64,000 bases of DNA from Bacteroidales bacterium (GCA_015061285.1 SUWW01000001.1:124001-188000); one strand, 5' to 3'; counted from the first letter of the stretch, positions 9,232-17,701 are shown. Numbers and translations are program-made. The notes: generated by a model not told the origin, from the sequence alone.

Positions 9232-9639
9232 TTATTGCTTTTTTGTTATGTATATACAAAAAGAAAACTCGCTGCAAATCAGGCTATTATTACCGACATG
9301 CAGCGAGTTATTATTGTTCGTATTTATATATAAAGACGCAGGCGCAGCAATATCGGAACTGCTGCGAACGCCCATAATCTCTATAACACTATTTATAAAT
9401 AACGATTGAATGTCGTCTGTAGATGAATCGTCGTCGTGAGTGTATTCAGTAGAATAGAGATTGCAGAAGTCGCACAACGAAGAGGAGACGACATTGTTTT
9501 TGCGCATTGCGGCATAGCATATCGACGTCGACACTACACCAATAGTTACGACACGCCCCACACTGGCAAAAGCAGCCCACTTGGCGCGGCTCCAACGTTG
9601 CCAGCGTATAGAATTGTTATGTTGTATCTTGCTATGCAT
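9232..9639 (-). CDS. Small protein with a TonB-receptor-like leader
   Basis: The frame encodes 135 residues. Its N-terminus reads RWQRWSRAKWAAFASVGRVV followed by IGVVSTSICYAA. From memory, this resembles the unusually long leader of some Bacteroidales TonB-dependent receptors of the BtuB type. No plug or barrel follows; after the leader come Ser/Asp/Asn-rich residues and then a stop one base before bioB. The last third is encoded by a DNA hairpin, so that part may not be selected as protein. It could be a remnant of a receptor, a leader gene for bioB, or a chance frame; the leader similarity is the only argument for coding. Confidence 0.4.
   Translation of the reverse strand: MHSKIQHNNSIRWQRWSRAKWAAFASVGRVVTIGVVSTSICYAAMRKNNVVSSSLCDFCNLYSTEYTHDDDSSTDDIQSLFINSVIEIMGVRSSSDIAAPASLYINTNNNNSLHVGNNSLICSEFSFCIYITKKQ
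9266..9309 (-). promoter_or_regulatory. Hairpin with T-rich tail in front of bioB
   Basis: AACTCGCTGCA (9266-9276) and TGCAGCGAGTT (9299-9309) form an 11-bp perfect stem around a 22-base loop. On the minus strand the stem is followed by TTTTCTTTTTG, as in an intrinsic terminator, 36 bases ahead of the bioB start. It could be an attenuator for bioB or the terminator of whatever is transcribed from upstream. No biotin (BirA) operator was recognised. Confidence 0.5.
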
Positions 9640-9645
9640 TGTTAT

Positions 9646-9744
9646 AGTGGAGAGTGTATAGTTTAGAGTGTAAAGTTTAGAGTTTAGAGTTGAGTGTAAA
9701 TAGGAATGGTATCTACACTACGCTTTACCATCTACTCTCTACTC
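9646..9744. repeat. GTTTAGAGT-type short tandem repeat, left of pyrF
   Basis: Degenerate 7-8-base units of the form GTTTAGAGT/GTGTAAAGT run from 9646 to 9699, and a related stretch in inverted orientation (TCTACACTACGC...TCTACTCTC) runs from 9712 to 9744, up to the pyrF stop codon. The same unit family occurs on the other side of pyrF. Confidence 0.7.
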
Positions 9745-10560
9745 TTATCCAAGTATCTCGGCCATTTGCTGTTGCACCTTGTGAGCCTCTTCGGCAGCGC
9801 GTGCGGCAAAGTTCTCGGTGCCATCGGCATAAATAATAGCACGGCTCGAGTTTACTATCAAGCCACAATCTTTTGTAAGACCATATTTACAAACCTCTTC
9901 GAGAGAGCCACCTTGTGCGCCAATGCCAGGCACGAGGAGGAAGCTCTCAGGAGCTATGCGGCGAATATCTTCAAACATGCGGCCTTGCGTAGCGCCAACC
10001 ACAAACATCAGTTGGTCTGTCCCTGCCCAAGTTTGAGCCGTACGCATAACACGCTCAAAAAGCGGAGTGCCTTCAGCATCGGTTGTTAGCTGAAAATCGT
10101 GCGAACCCTTGTTGCTGGTGAGGGCAAGCAAGATAACCCATTTGCCTTCGTAGGTGAGTAGTGGCTTCACCGAATCTTCACCCATGTAGGGCGCAACGGT
10201 AACTGCATCGATGCCCGGACGCTCGAAGAATGCGCGTGCATACATAGCCGAAGTGTTGCCAATGTCGCCACGCTTAGCATCGGCAATGATGAAGTGTTTA
10301 GGATAGTTTTTATGTAAATATTCTATCGTCTGCTCAAAAGCCATATAGCCCTTCACACCGAAGCATTCGTAGAACGCCAAATTGGGTTTATAGGCCACGC
10401 AGTAGGGCGCCGTAGCATCGATGATGGCTTTGTTGAATTCGAAAATTGCATTCTCGCGTTGGCGCAAGTGCTCTGGAATCTTGTTGATGTCGGTATCGAG
10501 ACCGACGCATAGAAACGATTTCTTGCTGAAGATTTGCTCTATTAGCTCTTGACGTGTCAT
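9745..10560 (-). CDS. pyrF: Orotidine 5'-phosphate decarboxylase
   Basis: PyrF converts OMP to UMP, the last step of pyrimidine synthesis. The 271-residue length and the active-site segment [10 protein letters not shown] (Lys and Asp of the charged network, near residue 95) identify the longer, archaeal/mycobacterial-like PyrF subfamily. GLDTD near residue 20 and the phosphate-binding GIGAQGG near residue 217 are also present. The minus-strand ATG at 10560 is the only sensible start. The gene stands alone and is bracketed on both sides by the same short tandem repeat family. Confidence 0.95.
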   Translation of the reverse strand: MTRQELIEQIFSKKSFLCVGLDTDINKIPEHLRQRENAIFEFNKAIIDATAPYCVAYKPNLAFYECFGVKGYMAFEQTIEYLHKNYPKHFIIADAKRGDIGNTSAMYARAFFERPGIDAVTVAPYMGEDSVKPLLTYEGKWVILLALTSNKGSHDFQLTTDAEGTPLFERVMRTAQTWAGTDQLMFVVGATQGRMFEDIRRIAPESFLLVPGIGAQGGSLEEVCKYGLTKDCGLIVNSSRAIIYADGTENFAARAAEEAHKVQQQMAEILG

Positions 10561-10601
10561 AATTATAAGTATGTAAGAAAAACTGCGGCGAAGATAATAA
10601 A

Positions 10602-10654
10602 GAGTAGAGAGTAAAGTGTAGAGTTTAGAGTGTAGAGTGTAGAGAGTAGAGAGA
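10602..10654. repeat. GTAGAGT-type short tandem repeat, right of pyrF
   Basis: Degenerate units such as GTAGAGA, GTAAAGT and GTTTAGAGT repeat about seven times. They match the tract on the other side of pyrF. Confidence 0.7.
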
Positions 10655-10677
10655 ACAAATTCGCACTAATAAAAATA

Positions 10678-10757
10678 GTTTCATTCGTAATAGCCATGCT
10701 TTTACGAATGAAACAAATTACAAGTGACTATTTCGTCTATTTTCGTTCTAATTGGTG
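10678..10757. repeat. 13-bp hairpin joined to a dispersed repeat copy
   Basis: GTTTCATTCGTAA (10678-10690) and TTACGAATGAAAC (10702-10714) form a perfect 13-bp stem with an 11-base loop. The sequence just to its right (to 10757) is the inverted copy of the repeat at 3605-3690. The hairpin is 59 bases beyond the stop codon of the receptor gene, so it may also act as its terminator, although no good T-run follows. Confidence 0.65.
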
Positions 10758-10772
10758 ATAATATTTCAAAAC

Positions 10773-12590
10773 CTAAACTCTAAACTTCTTTATCGCATCC
10801 ATCATCTGATCGGCTGTAGCCGAGAGATTTTCGGCACTTGCTGCAACCTCTTCAGAGTTGGCGGCCGTCTCTTGCGTCACATTATTAAGATCGGTTATAG
10901 CGTTGTTGATCTGATCGGCTCCTATGCCCTGCTCTTTGCTGGCAGCCGTAATCTCGCGCACAAGACTGGTGATTTTGTTGATGCTCGGCAACACAGCATC
11001 GAGTTGAGTAGCAATATTTTCGGAACTACTAATCGACACGGTTGCAGTGCCATTTATTCCTGCCGCAGTGTTTCGAGTCTGGTCGGCAAGACGCCCCACC
11101 TCTTTAGCAATCACCCCAAAGCCTTTGCCAAGTTCGCCAGCTCGGGCTGCTTCAACAGATGCATTGAGTGCCAATATATTTGTTTGGCTTACCAAATCGT
11201 TGATGTCGACAAGCGACGAAGCAATCTCTTTCGACTTATTCATACTATCGTTAGCCGACTCCACAATACCCTCTATAGCCTTATCGGCCTCCTGCATAAG
11301 ATTATCAGTGTTTATCGAATTATCGGTATTCTGATGGATATTGGCAGTCATCTCTTCGAGCGAGCTCGAAATCTCCTCAAGAGCAGCAGCTTGACGATTG
11401 GCACCCTCCGAAAGGCGCGATGAAGCATTACTCAACTCCTCGCTCGACGTCTGTAGCAGATTGGCAGAATTGATAACCGAACCTATAGTTTCGCGCAGCG
11501 AGTTGCGCATGATATTCATCGATTCACTGAGAGCAAAAATCTCTCGGTCGAAGTTTTTGTCGTCGACTTTCTCGGCAGACAAATCACCTTGCGCTATTCG
11601 TTTCGAAGCTATCACCAAATTGGCAAGAGGTTTCGTCATTCTGTGTCGTAGATACGACATTACAAGCAGAAGCAGCAACAAACTGATAACCACTGCCACC
11701 ATAACTACATTGGCGCTGATACTGTGCTGCACATCGGTAATAACATTTATATCTAATCCGCCATGAATAATACCAATCACCTCACCTCGGTAGTCGATGA
11801 TTGGATTGAACACCGACTGATATGATATGCCAGCATTAGAATCGATGGTGCTTATCATGTGTTTGTTTATGTAGCACGAATCCACCACCCATTCATTAGG
11901 CATCTTCATTCCTATAACCTTAACCTCTGTCACGTCGTAAGCACCCGAAGCCACACATATATCTTTATCGTATACCGATATAGTCATATTTACAAAATTG
12001 CCTTGGCTCTTAAGATTCTCATTATCCCAAAACGACTCTTCTACACCAATAATCAACGCGGCATCGTCGCCTTCGCTATTCTTTACAACATGAGCCGACA
12101 CAATACAAGGGCCCAAGTTCAGCACACGTGCAAAACCAGAATATTTCTGCGATTTGCTGAAAATCACATACTTAGCAAATTGTTGCAAGCTCTTCTCCTC
12201 GGCTGCAGAATAGTTTTTGTAGGAGCACAATTGTATATCACCATTCAAATCGGTGACTACATATCCATGCATTTGAACAACTCGCTGACCTATAACAAGT
12301 TCCTTTTCGAGCGGCTCATAATTGCCTTCGGTGAGCGCCTCATTCAACTCTGGAAAACTCGTAGTCATATCGGTTATGTACGAATCGAGCCACTCGCAGT
12401 CAGTATTGGTACGCGTCTCGAGCGTATGATGCATCGAAATAACTTGATTTTCAAAATAATCGCCCAAAATATCACCACACGAATGGTTAATATTTATAAT
12501 ATGAGCAACATTAAGTACTACTGAAAAAATGATAAAAATTGCAATGATGCGAAACAGTAAACTCTGTCTCTTTTTAGTCTTATTTTTCAC
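10773..12590 (-). CDS. Methyl-accepting chemotaxis-type receptor, orphan
   Basis: The 605-residue protein has a short cytoplasmic N-terminus, a first membrane segment (about 12-30), a periplasmic sensing region of roughly 240 residues with a Cache-like look, a second membrane segment (about 280-300), a HAMP domain, and a long coiled-coil signalling domain. The hairpin tip reads [20 protein letters not shown], the MCP signature that contacts CheA/CheW. No che gene is nearby, and Bacteroidales are non-motile, so it probably feeds a non-flagellar output or an adaptor elsewhere. The start codon is GTG at 12590. A TAACTTCG box on the minus strand at 12625-12632 may be its promoter. Confidence 0.9.
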   Translation of the reverse strand: MKNKTKKRQSLLFRIIAIFIIFSVVLNVAHIININHSCGDILGDYFENQVISMHHTLETRTNTDCEWLDSYITDMTTSFPELNEALTEGNYEPLEKELVIGQRVVQMHGYVVTDLNGDIQLCSYKNYSAAEEKSLQQFAKYVIFSKSQKYSGFARVLNLGPCIVSAHVVKNSEGDDAALIIGVEESFWDNENLKSQGNFVNMTISVYDKDICVASGAYDVTEVKVIGMKMPNEWVVDSCYINKHMISTIDSNAGISYQSVFNPIIDYRGEVIGIIHGGLDINVITDVQHSISANVVMVAVVISLLLLLLVMSYLRHRMTKPLANLVIASKRIAQGDLSAEKVDDKNFDREIFALSESMNIMRNSLRETIGSVINSANLLQTSSEELSNASSRLSEGANRQAAALEEISSSLEEMTANIHQNTDNSINTDNLMQEADKAIEGIVESANDSMNKSKEIASSLVDINDLVSQTNILALNASVEAARAGELGKGFGVIAKEVGRLADQTRNTAAGINGTATVSISSSENIATQLDAVLPSINKITSLVREITAASKEQGIGADQINNAITDLNNVTQETAANSEEVAASAENLSATADQMMDAIKKFRV

Positions 12591-12809
12591 TTTTATTTGA
12601 GGTTTCTATTTCTTATTCCGATAGCGAAGTTATGCCAAATAGCCCAAGCGGAGTAAGGGTTTTGTAATAATTAACGGAAAGAAATATTTATGTCACATTG
12701 ACTATACATATAAATAAACATGATATTTCAACATTGATAAAAAACATTACATACAAGATAAGTATAGATATATGCACCAAGGGTTTTAGGAAAATTTAGT
12801 CAACAATAT

Positions 12810-12839
12810 TTTGTATGTAGATAAAAAAGAGTACTTTTG
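12810..12839 (+). promoter_or_regulatory. Bacteroidota-type promoter of rpmH
   Basis: TTTG (12810-12813) and TACTTTTG (12832-12839) match the -33 TTTG and -7 TAnnTTTG boxes with an 18-base gap. The rpmH start lies 45 bases downstream. The rest of the 294-base spacer back to the receptor gene shows only AT-rich sequence. Confidence 0.8.
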
Positions 12840-12884
12840 CGGTCGCATTTTGAAATAAACAACAAAAAGAAAAATATATAGGCG

Positions 12885-13046
12885 ATGAAAAGAACGTTTC
12901 AACCATCAAACCGCAAAAGAATAAACAAGCACGGATTTCGTCTTCGTATGTCGACCGCTAATGGTCGTCGCGTACTTTCTGCACGTCGTGCTAAAGGCCG
13001 TAAGAAACTTACCGTTAGCGACGAGGTAAAAGGTAAGGCATACTAA
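12885..13046 (+). CDS. rpmH: 50S ribosomal protein L34
   Basis: The 53-residue basic protein begins [20 protein letters not shown] and continues with the invariant [20 protein letters not shown] segment of L34. It sits on the large ribosomal subunit. Length is slightly above the usual 44-52 residues because of an extra C-terminal tail ending KGKAY. A strong promoter precedes it and an intrinsic terminator follows at once, so it is transcribed alone here. Confidence 0.97.
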   Translation: MKRTFQPSNRKRINKHGFRLRMSTANGRRVLSARRAKGRKKLTVSDEVKGKAY

Positions 13047-13075
13047 GCCGAGAAGTTATTCTAACGAAAACAAAG

Positions 13076-13103
13076 AGCTCCGAATTTCATCGGGGCTTTT
13101 TTT
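13076..13103 (+). terminator. Intrinsic terminator of rpmH
   Basis: AGCTCCGA (13076-13083) pairs with TCGGGGCT (13090-13097) with one G-U, followed by TTTTTTG. Confidence 0.8.
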
Positions 13104-13213
13104 GTCTCGCTATTATAAATAATATCTGCTGTTCGAACATAGCGAGTTCTAAATCGTTTAGCGTAAAGTAGATAATCTTTAGCGAACCGACTACAGCGAC
13201 GAGTTCTATTTTG

Positions 13214-13249
13214 TTTTACTTTTCTCTGCGCCGACAGAGAAAAGTAAAA
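13214..13249. repeat. 15-bp perfect inverted repeat (dispersed type)
   Basis: TTTTACTTTTCTCTG (13214-13228) and CAGAGAAAAGTAAAA (13235-13249) are exact reverse complements with a six-base loop. It lies in the gene-free spacer before the PASTA gene. From memory, elements with this TTTTCTCTG/CAGAGAAAA core are widespread between genes in Bacteroidales. It has no T-run and is not an obvious terminator. Confidence 0.7.
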
Positions 13250-13314
13250 GGTAATAATCTTTAGATTTATTACTTTCGCGTCTGTCTTGTACATACAAAG
13301 TAAATATTCAGAAT

Positions 13315-14106
13315 ATGGGTTTTATCAAATCTCGTTTATTCCTTTGGCAAATCGCATTAGCCATCGTTTTGTCGATAGTTTTGCTCTTTTTGGTTTCGTG
13401 GTCGCTCACTATATATACGCGCAGTGGACGAATAATTATGGTGCCAAACGTCGAAGGTCGGCTGGTAAATGAGATTGATGAAGCGCTTGCCAACGTCGAA
13501 CTCAGCTACGAGATTAACGACTCTATGTATGTAAATGGCGCTCGACCTGGCGAAATAATTGCACAGACACCAGCAGCTGGCAAACAAGTAAAAAAAGGTC
13601 GTACAATACTACTTACAATAAACCCTTACACCCGCGAGATGGTCAACATGCCACAACTCGTCGACTACTCGATTCGAAATGCTCAAGTGGTGCTCGAAAC
13701 CATTGGATTGCGTCTGGGTCCGATAAAATACAAACCAAGTGAATTCGACGGATTAGTTCTTTCGCAACAAGTCGACGGCAAAGACATTGCACAAAACGCT
13801 CGCATACCCAAAGGCACCGTTGTAACTCTTATAGTGGGCAGCAAAATGGGGCAAAACTACATAGGCATACCCAATGTGGTTGGCGAAACTCTCTACAGCG
13901 CACGAATGACACTCGAGTCGTCGGGATTCAACGTAGGAATAATCGAATACGACAACGACGAAAGCAAGAAGCATAGCAATACGGCTCAAGTATACAAGCA
14001 AGAACCAGTTGGCGGCAATGGCCATTCAGCACCTGCTGGCACTCAAATAAAACTATATATGACCAACGATGCGAGCCTCGTGGTGAAGCAGATGGTTGAA
14101 GAATAA
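13315..14106 (+). CDS. PASTA-domain membrane protein
   Basis: The 263-residue protein has one N-terminal membrane segment (about residues 10-32) and then three PASTA repeats outside the membrane, at about 38-105, 106-178 and 180-256. PASTA modules bind peptidoglycan or muropeptides in PBPs and Ser/Thr kinases. Here there is no kinase or transpeptidase domain, as is usual for the free-standing Bacteroidota form. It lies 18 bases before rluD and is probably co-transcribed with it. A TACTTTCG box at 13271-13278 is a plausible promoter. Its precise role is unknown. Confidence 0.9.
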   Translation: MGFIKSRLFLWQIALAIVLSIVLLFLVSWSLTIYTRSGRIIMVPNVEGRLVNEIDEALANVELSYEINDSMYVNGARPGEIIAQTPAAGKQVKKGRTILLTINPYTREMVNMPQLVDYSIRNAQVVLETIGLRLGPIKYKPSEFDGLVLSQQVDGKDIAQNARIPKGTVVTLIVGSKMGQNYIGIPNVVGETLYSARMTLESSGFNVGIIEYDNDESKKHSNTAQVYKQEPVGGNGHSAPAGTQIKLYMTNDASLVVKQMVEE

Positions 14107-14124
14107 CACATTTTCGCCCAACAG

Positions 14125-15231
14125 ATGGTAATCAACGACGACGAACTCGACGATGAACTGAGTGACGAATTGGACGACGAACAGTCCGACGCCGAAGCCG
14201 AATTTGTTTCAGAAGAGACAGCCGAAGGCGAATATGAGCATTTCCATTTCACAGCCGACCCTAAACAAGGCCTTCTGCGCCTCGACAAGTTTTTGGCAGG
14301 TCGGCTCATGCGCACATCGCGCACCAAAGTTCAACTTGCAGCCGATGCGGGTTGCATACGTGTGAATGGCAAGCCCGAGAAATCGAGCTACCGCGTGAAG
14401 CCTGGCGACGAAGTGTCGATTGTGCTTAGCTATCCGCGCCACAATTTTGAAATTGTTCCTCAAGATATTCCACTCGAAATAACCTACGAAGACGACGAGG
14501 TAATAGTTGTAAACAAATGCGCAGGCATGGTGGTTCATCCTGGTCATGGCAATTTTGAGGGAACTCTCGTAAACGCCCTTGCTTGGCACTTGAAGGACAA
14601 TCCACTCTTTGGCGACAAAACTAATTTCCGCCCTGGACTTGTTCACCGCATCGACAAAGACACCTCAGGTCTGCTCGTGATAGCCAAAACCGAGGGGGCA
14701 AAGGTGAACCTCTCGAAGCAGTTTTTCAACAAGACGACCACTCGAACCTACATAGCCCTTGTTTGGGGTCAGATGGAGCAAGACGAAGGCACCATAGTTG
14801 GAAATATTGGCCGCAGCACCAAAGACCGCTTGCAGATGGACGTCTACCCCGAAGGCAGCGGCATAGGCAAACATGCCGTTACGCACTATCGAGTGCTCGA
14901 GCGTTTGGGCTATGTCACATTGGTAGAATGCCGTCTCGAGACAGGTCGCACGCACCAGATTCGTGCACACTTCCGCCATATTGGTCATCCTCTCTTTAGC
15001 GATGCTCGCTATGGAGGCGATAAGATTCTCAAAGGGACAACATTTGCTAAGTATAAACAGTTTGTACAGAACTGTTTCGAAGTGCTTCCACGCCAAGCCC
15101 TACACGCCAAGACGCTTGGTTTTGTGCACCCCACTTCGGGTGAATATATGCAATTCGACTCGCCCATACCTACCGACATGCAGCAATGCATAGAACGCTG
15201 GAGGGCTTACGTTGCTCAGCGCGATGTATAG
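14125..15231 (+). CDS. rluD: RluD-type 23S rRNA pseudouridine synthase
   Basis: The protein isomerises uridines of large-subunit rRNA. A Glu/Asp-rich N-terminal extension of about 45 residues precedes an S4 RNA-binding domain (about 50-115) and the RluA/RluD catalytic domain. The catalytic aspartate is in HRIDKDTSGLLV near residue 176, and the GRTHQIRAH motif is intact near residue 275. The acidic N-terminus is longer than in E. coli RluD, and ATG 14125 is the best start. It follows the PASTA gene closely. Its last codons (VAQRDV-stop) are duplicated 2.6 kb downstream as an exact 23-bp direct repeat. Confidence 0.93.
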   Translation: MVINDDELDDELSDELDDEQSDAEAEFVSEETAEGEYEHFHFTADPKQGLLRLDKFLAGRLMRTSRTKVQLAADAGCIRVNGKPEKSSYRVKPGDEVSIVLSYPRHNFEIVPQDIPLEITYEDDEVIVVNKCAGMVVHPGHGNFEGTLVNALAWHLKDNPLFGDKTNFRPGLVHRIDKDTSGLLVIAKTEGAKVNLSKQFFNKTTTRTYIALVWGQMEQDEGTIVGNIGRSTKDRLQMDVYPEGSGIGKHAVTHYRVLERLGYVTLVECRLETGRTHQIRAHFRHIGHPLFSDARYGGDKILKGTTFAKYKQFVQNCFEVLPRQALHAKTLGFVHPTSGEYMQFDSPIPTDMQQCIERWRAYVAQRDV

Positions 15232-15232
15232 T
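15210..15232. repeat. 23-bp direct repeat at the rluD 3' end, left copy
   Basis: The last seven codons of rluD plus the next base (core GCTCAGCGCGATGTATAG) are repeated exactly at 17834-17856. The bases outside the two copies do not match. The two copies bound an AT-rich islet with its own small genes, as an attachment-site duplication would. Confidence 0.75.
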
Positions 15233-15326
15233 AACTTTATACACTAATTTTTAATACTTATTACTTATATACATATAACTAAAGAAAACTAGTACATAAT
15301 ACATAAAAGCAACATCAAGCTATTAC

Positions 15327-15496
15327 TCGCATTCAAGAAAAAGCCTGGAAACTGATTTCTCGAATCTTTTGAGATTAGCTATGTGCTATCGCAAATCGGG
15401 AGCATTTATCCCTACAAGAATTGATGTTCACGCCGTAAGGTGTGAATACATTCTTCATGTAGGGACGGGTTTCTTCCAGGCTTCCCGTGAATGCGA
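15327..15496. ncRNA. Rod-shaped structured element, possible small RNA
   Basis: The outer arms (15327-15350 and 15474-15496) pair through TCGCATTCA/TGAATGCGA and GCCTGGAA/TTCCAGGC. An inner hairpin has TCCCTACA (15409-15416) pairing with TGTAGGGA (15458-15465) and continues through TTCACGCC/GGTGTGAA to a GTAA loop. The two stems are joined by about 58 bases on the 5' side and eight on the 3' side. This gives a 170-base rod with an asymmetric bubble. It may be a small RNA or a palindromic mobile repeat; the GTAGGGAC word also occurs in the repeats at 735-745. The rest of the 357-base spacer after rluD shows no gene. Confidence 0.4.
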
Positions 15497-15588
15497 AAGA
15501 ATGGTTCACGCCTTTTCTTTATAGCATATCAGTTTATCGATATAAATGATGATAATGAGTGGTGGCTGTTGCGAAAACTTAGCACGCC

Positions 15589-15795
15589 ATGATAGATATA
15601 GGGAAAGAAATCCGCACCGAACTCCGCCGCCAAGGACGCAGCGTAACGTGGCTTTCAAAGCAACTTGGGATGCGCCGCGCCACGCTCTACGACATATTTC
15701 GCAAAAATAGCATCGACACGCACCTCCTGCACCGCATAAGCCTCCTACTTAGCAAGGATTTCTTCGCCCTCCTCTCCGCCGACATCCGTTCCTAG
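15589..15795 (+). CDS. Small HTH DNA-binding protein (XRE-like)
   Basis: The 68-residue protein consists almost entirely of a helix-turn-helix: SVTWLSKQLGMRRATLYDIF forms the turn and recognition helix (about residues 18-37), followed by a C-terminal helical pair. It has no effector domain. Similar tiny regulators are common in Bacteroidales accessory DNA. It is the first gene of the islet between the two rluD-end repeats and may control it. The ATG at 15589 is the start; no other in-frame candidate gives a better N-terminus. Confidence 0.75.
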   Translation: MIDIGKEIRTELRRQGRSVTWLSKQLGMRRATLYDIFRKNSIDTHLLHRISLLLSKDFFALLSADIRS

Positions 15796-15914
15796 TGTAC
15801 TTATTACCGTACAAAACTGTACTGATTGGCGTACTGTGCTTTCGGGTATGTCTGAAGAGAAGAAGGTAATTTTGTGAAGATAATTTGACTAATATAAGAG
15901 ATAACTTTTTACGT

Positions 15915-16415
15915 ATGAAACACATTTTTTTGACATTGGTTTGCCTTCTCCTTGTCATGCCGCAAATAATGGCTATTAGGTCGATAACCGACAATTGCTT
16001 ACACGTTGAGCAACTTGATTGGGTTAAATCAAAACTTAACTCGACATTCTATACAACGTTTTCTCAATTGACTCGAAAGAGTGTTGATAGACTAGATATT
16101 ATTTACAAAGATGGTGAATTGTTTAGCGGTACTGCGTGGTCGAGCGATGGGGCGACTATGAAAATTATTGTTGATCGAGGAGTTCTAACAAGAATATACG
16201 TTTTTCATGATAATGGAAGTGTAGCAATGTGTAGCATCGAAGGAAACGGAAGGGTAGAAAATTACTACTTTGATGATTCAAAAAAAGTTGAGCGAAATGA
16301 TGGCGAATATTATGGAAATGAGATGGATAAGTATGAGTTTCGAAAAAAATATAAGACTTTGTATACGCGTGTTAGGATATTTTGGAAGGAAATAAAAAAG
16401 GCGGAAGAATATTAA
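15915..16415 (+). CDS. Secreted protein of unknown function, MORN-variant-like
   Basis: The start at ATG 15915 gives 166 residues with a clear signal peptide (hydrophobic residues 5-18, cleavage near AMA). The mature part contains YKDGELFSGTAWSSDG and YVFHDNGSVAMCSI, which look like the antiparallel-strand units of MORN-variant repeats, and it ends in a Lys-rich tail. The function is not recognised. Base composition is clearly more AT-rich than rluD or the phosphate genes, in line with an acquired islet. It probably acts in the periplasm or outside the cell. Confidence 0.65.
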   Translation: MKHIFLTLVCLLLVMPQIMAIRSITDNCLHVEQLDWVKSKLNSTFYTTFSQLTRKSVDRLDIIYKDGELFSGTAWSSDGATMKIIVDRGVLTRIYVFHDNGSVAMCSIEGNGRVENYYFDDSKKVERNDGEYYGNEMDKYEFRKKYKTLYTRVRIFWKEIKKAEEY

Positions 16416-16464
16416 ATCATATTTCTGTGACTCATGCACTCTATAGTGTTCAAACTTTAGCTGC

Positions 16465-16620
16465 ATGTTTTGTTCTAACTACCCCAAAAGTGATTTTGAT
16501 TTGCCAGAACGCGAAAGAAATCTTGCAGAAAAGCAAATTCGATCCATCATAACACTATTATAAATGAGCAAATTAAACATTACAAAAGTCAGGGATTCAC
16601 TTGCTGTTTCGGCAGAATAG
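16465..16620 (+). pseudogene. Two abutting short frames, likely gene remnants
   Basis: A 32-codon frame (16465-16563; contains FDLPERERNLAEKQIRSIIT) stops and is followed directly by an 18-codon frame (16564-16620; SKLNITKVRDSLAVSAE). The amino-acid composition looks like ordinary protein rather than translated spacer, but neither is long enough to stand alone. I read this as debris of a decayed gene inside the islet. It could also be non-coding. Confidence 0.3.
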
Positions 16621-16673
16621 GTATTTGTTTAGGGAAAAAACCTCACAATGTATAGGTTAATTGTCAGATTATT

Positions 16674-17162
16674 ATGAAAGCATTAGTTATTAGTTTGCTG
16701 CTTTTATGCACAACTGTTTCTTGGGGTCAAAAGATATATACTGAAGCATACATATCACATAGTCCAAGCCACATGGTGAAAATAGTTCATTATATCGAAT
16801 CTGACAGCGTTTCATTAAATAGTTATTTTCATAAATATTATGTAAGTGTTGTATATCCATTTGATTGGGCGCCAGGACAGATCCGCACAAGAGATTTTTA
16901 TTTTTGTAGCGGCTCCTTTGAAGGTGGCATACCAAAATATTATGGATGGGAGCGACGCCCGAATGGTAAAAAACGTGAAGCGATAGCTTGGAAAGCAGGT
17001 GTATATCCATATTGCAAATTAATTATAAATACCAAGCATGCAGACGGGTTTGTATTAGTTGATTCGCTTGATATTTCAAATGGATGTTCGGAGGAGGTTA
17101 TTGTTGATGTCGATGATTTGAAAAGGAAATTTTCAGAAAAATTAGAATTCGACAAGTATTAG
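16674..17162 (+). CDS. Secreted protein of unknown function
   Basis: The 162-residue protein begins with a signal peptide (KALVISLLLLCTTVSWG, cleavage before QKIY). The mature part is rich in aromatic residues and beta-strand patterns (YYVSVVYPFDWAPGQ, YGWERRPNGKK) with three cysteines after the signal. I do not recognise the family. It lies in the AT-rich islet behind rluD. Its size, secretion signal and neighbourhood would fit an immunity-type or adhesin-accessory protein, but nothing in the sequence proves this. Confidence 0.6.
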   Translation: MKALVISLLLLCTTVSWGQKIYTEAYISHSPSHMVKIVHYIESDSVSLNSYFHKYYVSVVYPFDWAPGQIRTRDFYFCSGSFEGGIPKYYGWERRPNGKKREAIAWKAGVYPYCKLIINTKHADGFVLVDSLDISNGCSEEVIVDVDDLKRKFSEKLEFDKY

Positions 17163-17352
17163 TACTTTTGTAAATATTATAAGTATCATGAAAATACAAT
17201 TTAAATAGGGTGGAGGTAGCACCGAAACTTTTACGAGTCTTGAGGATTATCGTAAAGATCATAGTTCGTCATAACCTCTTTGATTAGCAAATCTAAAATG
17301 AGGTCAGCCAGCAATTTGTTGAACATGCTGAATATTATATCAGAAGAGTTAT

Positions 17353-17607
17353 ATGAGCTTTCTTGATACTGCTATTGAATACACTGAAAGTTTATTCTAT
17401 GAAATACAAGAAAAGTTACCAATCAAAGCACATAGAAAAGCCCCTGCGTATTTTATTGTACTTGGAAGTAATATGTCATATTCTAGCCAAGAATAAACAC
17501 ACAACGTGGTATGTGTTTTCAACATCTATAATGTTAGTGGAGAATCAGTTTTTCTTGTTAGTTATATAAGCAATAATCACGTTATTTCACATCATCTTGA
17601 AATATAG
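17353..17607 (+). pseudogene. Small gene interrupted by one in-frame stop
   Basis: From ATG 17353 a 47-codon frame ends at TAA 17494-17496. The same frame then continues for 36 more codons with protein-like sequence (VCVFNIYNVSGESVFLVSYI) to TAG 17605. Read through the stop it would give about 84 residues. An upstream run in another frame (SQQFVEHAEYYIRRVI) ends exactly at this start, so the original gene was probably longer and also frameshifted. The family is not recognised. Confidence 0.4.
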
Positions 17608-17663
17608 TTTATTGCTTAGATAAAGCAAAGTTGCTAAATGATTTTATGGTGCTGATAGAAAAT

Positions 17664-17701
17664 ATTAGCCATGAGTTTGCGCACTCATGGCTAATTTTTT
17701 T
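17664..17701 (+). terminator. Strong intrinsic terminator
   Basis: ATTAGCCATGAGT (17664-17676) and ACTCATGGCTAAT (17683-17695) form a perfect 13-bp stem with a six-base loop, followed by a T-run to 17701. It closes the small-gene islet on the plus strand. Confidence 0.85.

Noticed and set aside
13061..13294. Minus-strand frame of 77 codons between rpmH and the PASTA gene
   Set aside because: It is made of the rpmH terminator and the 15-bp inverted repeat with its surroundings; no coding signature.
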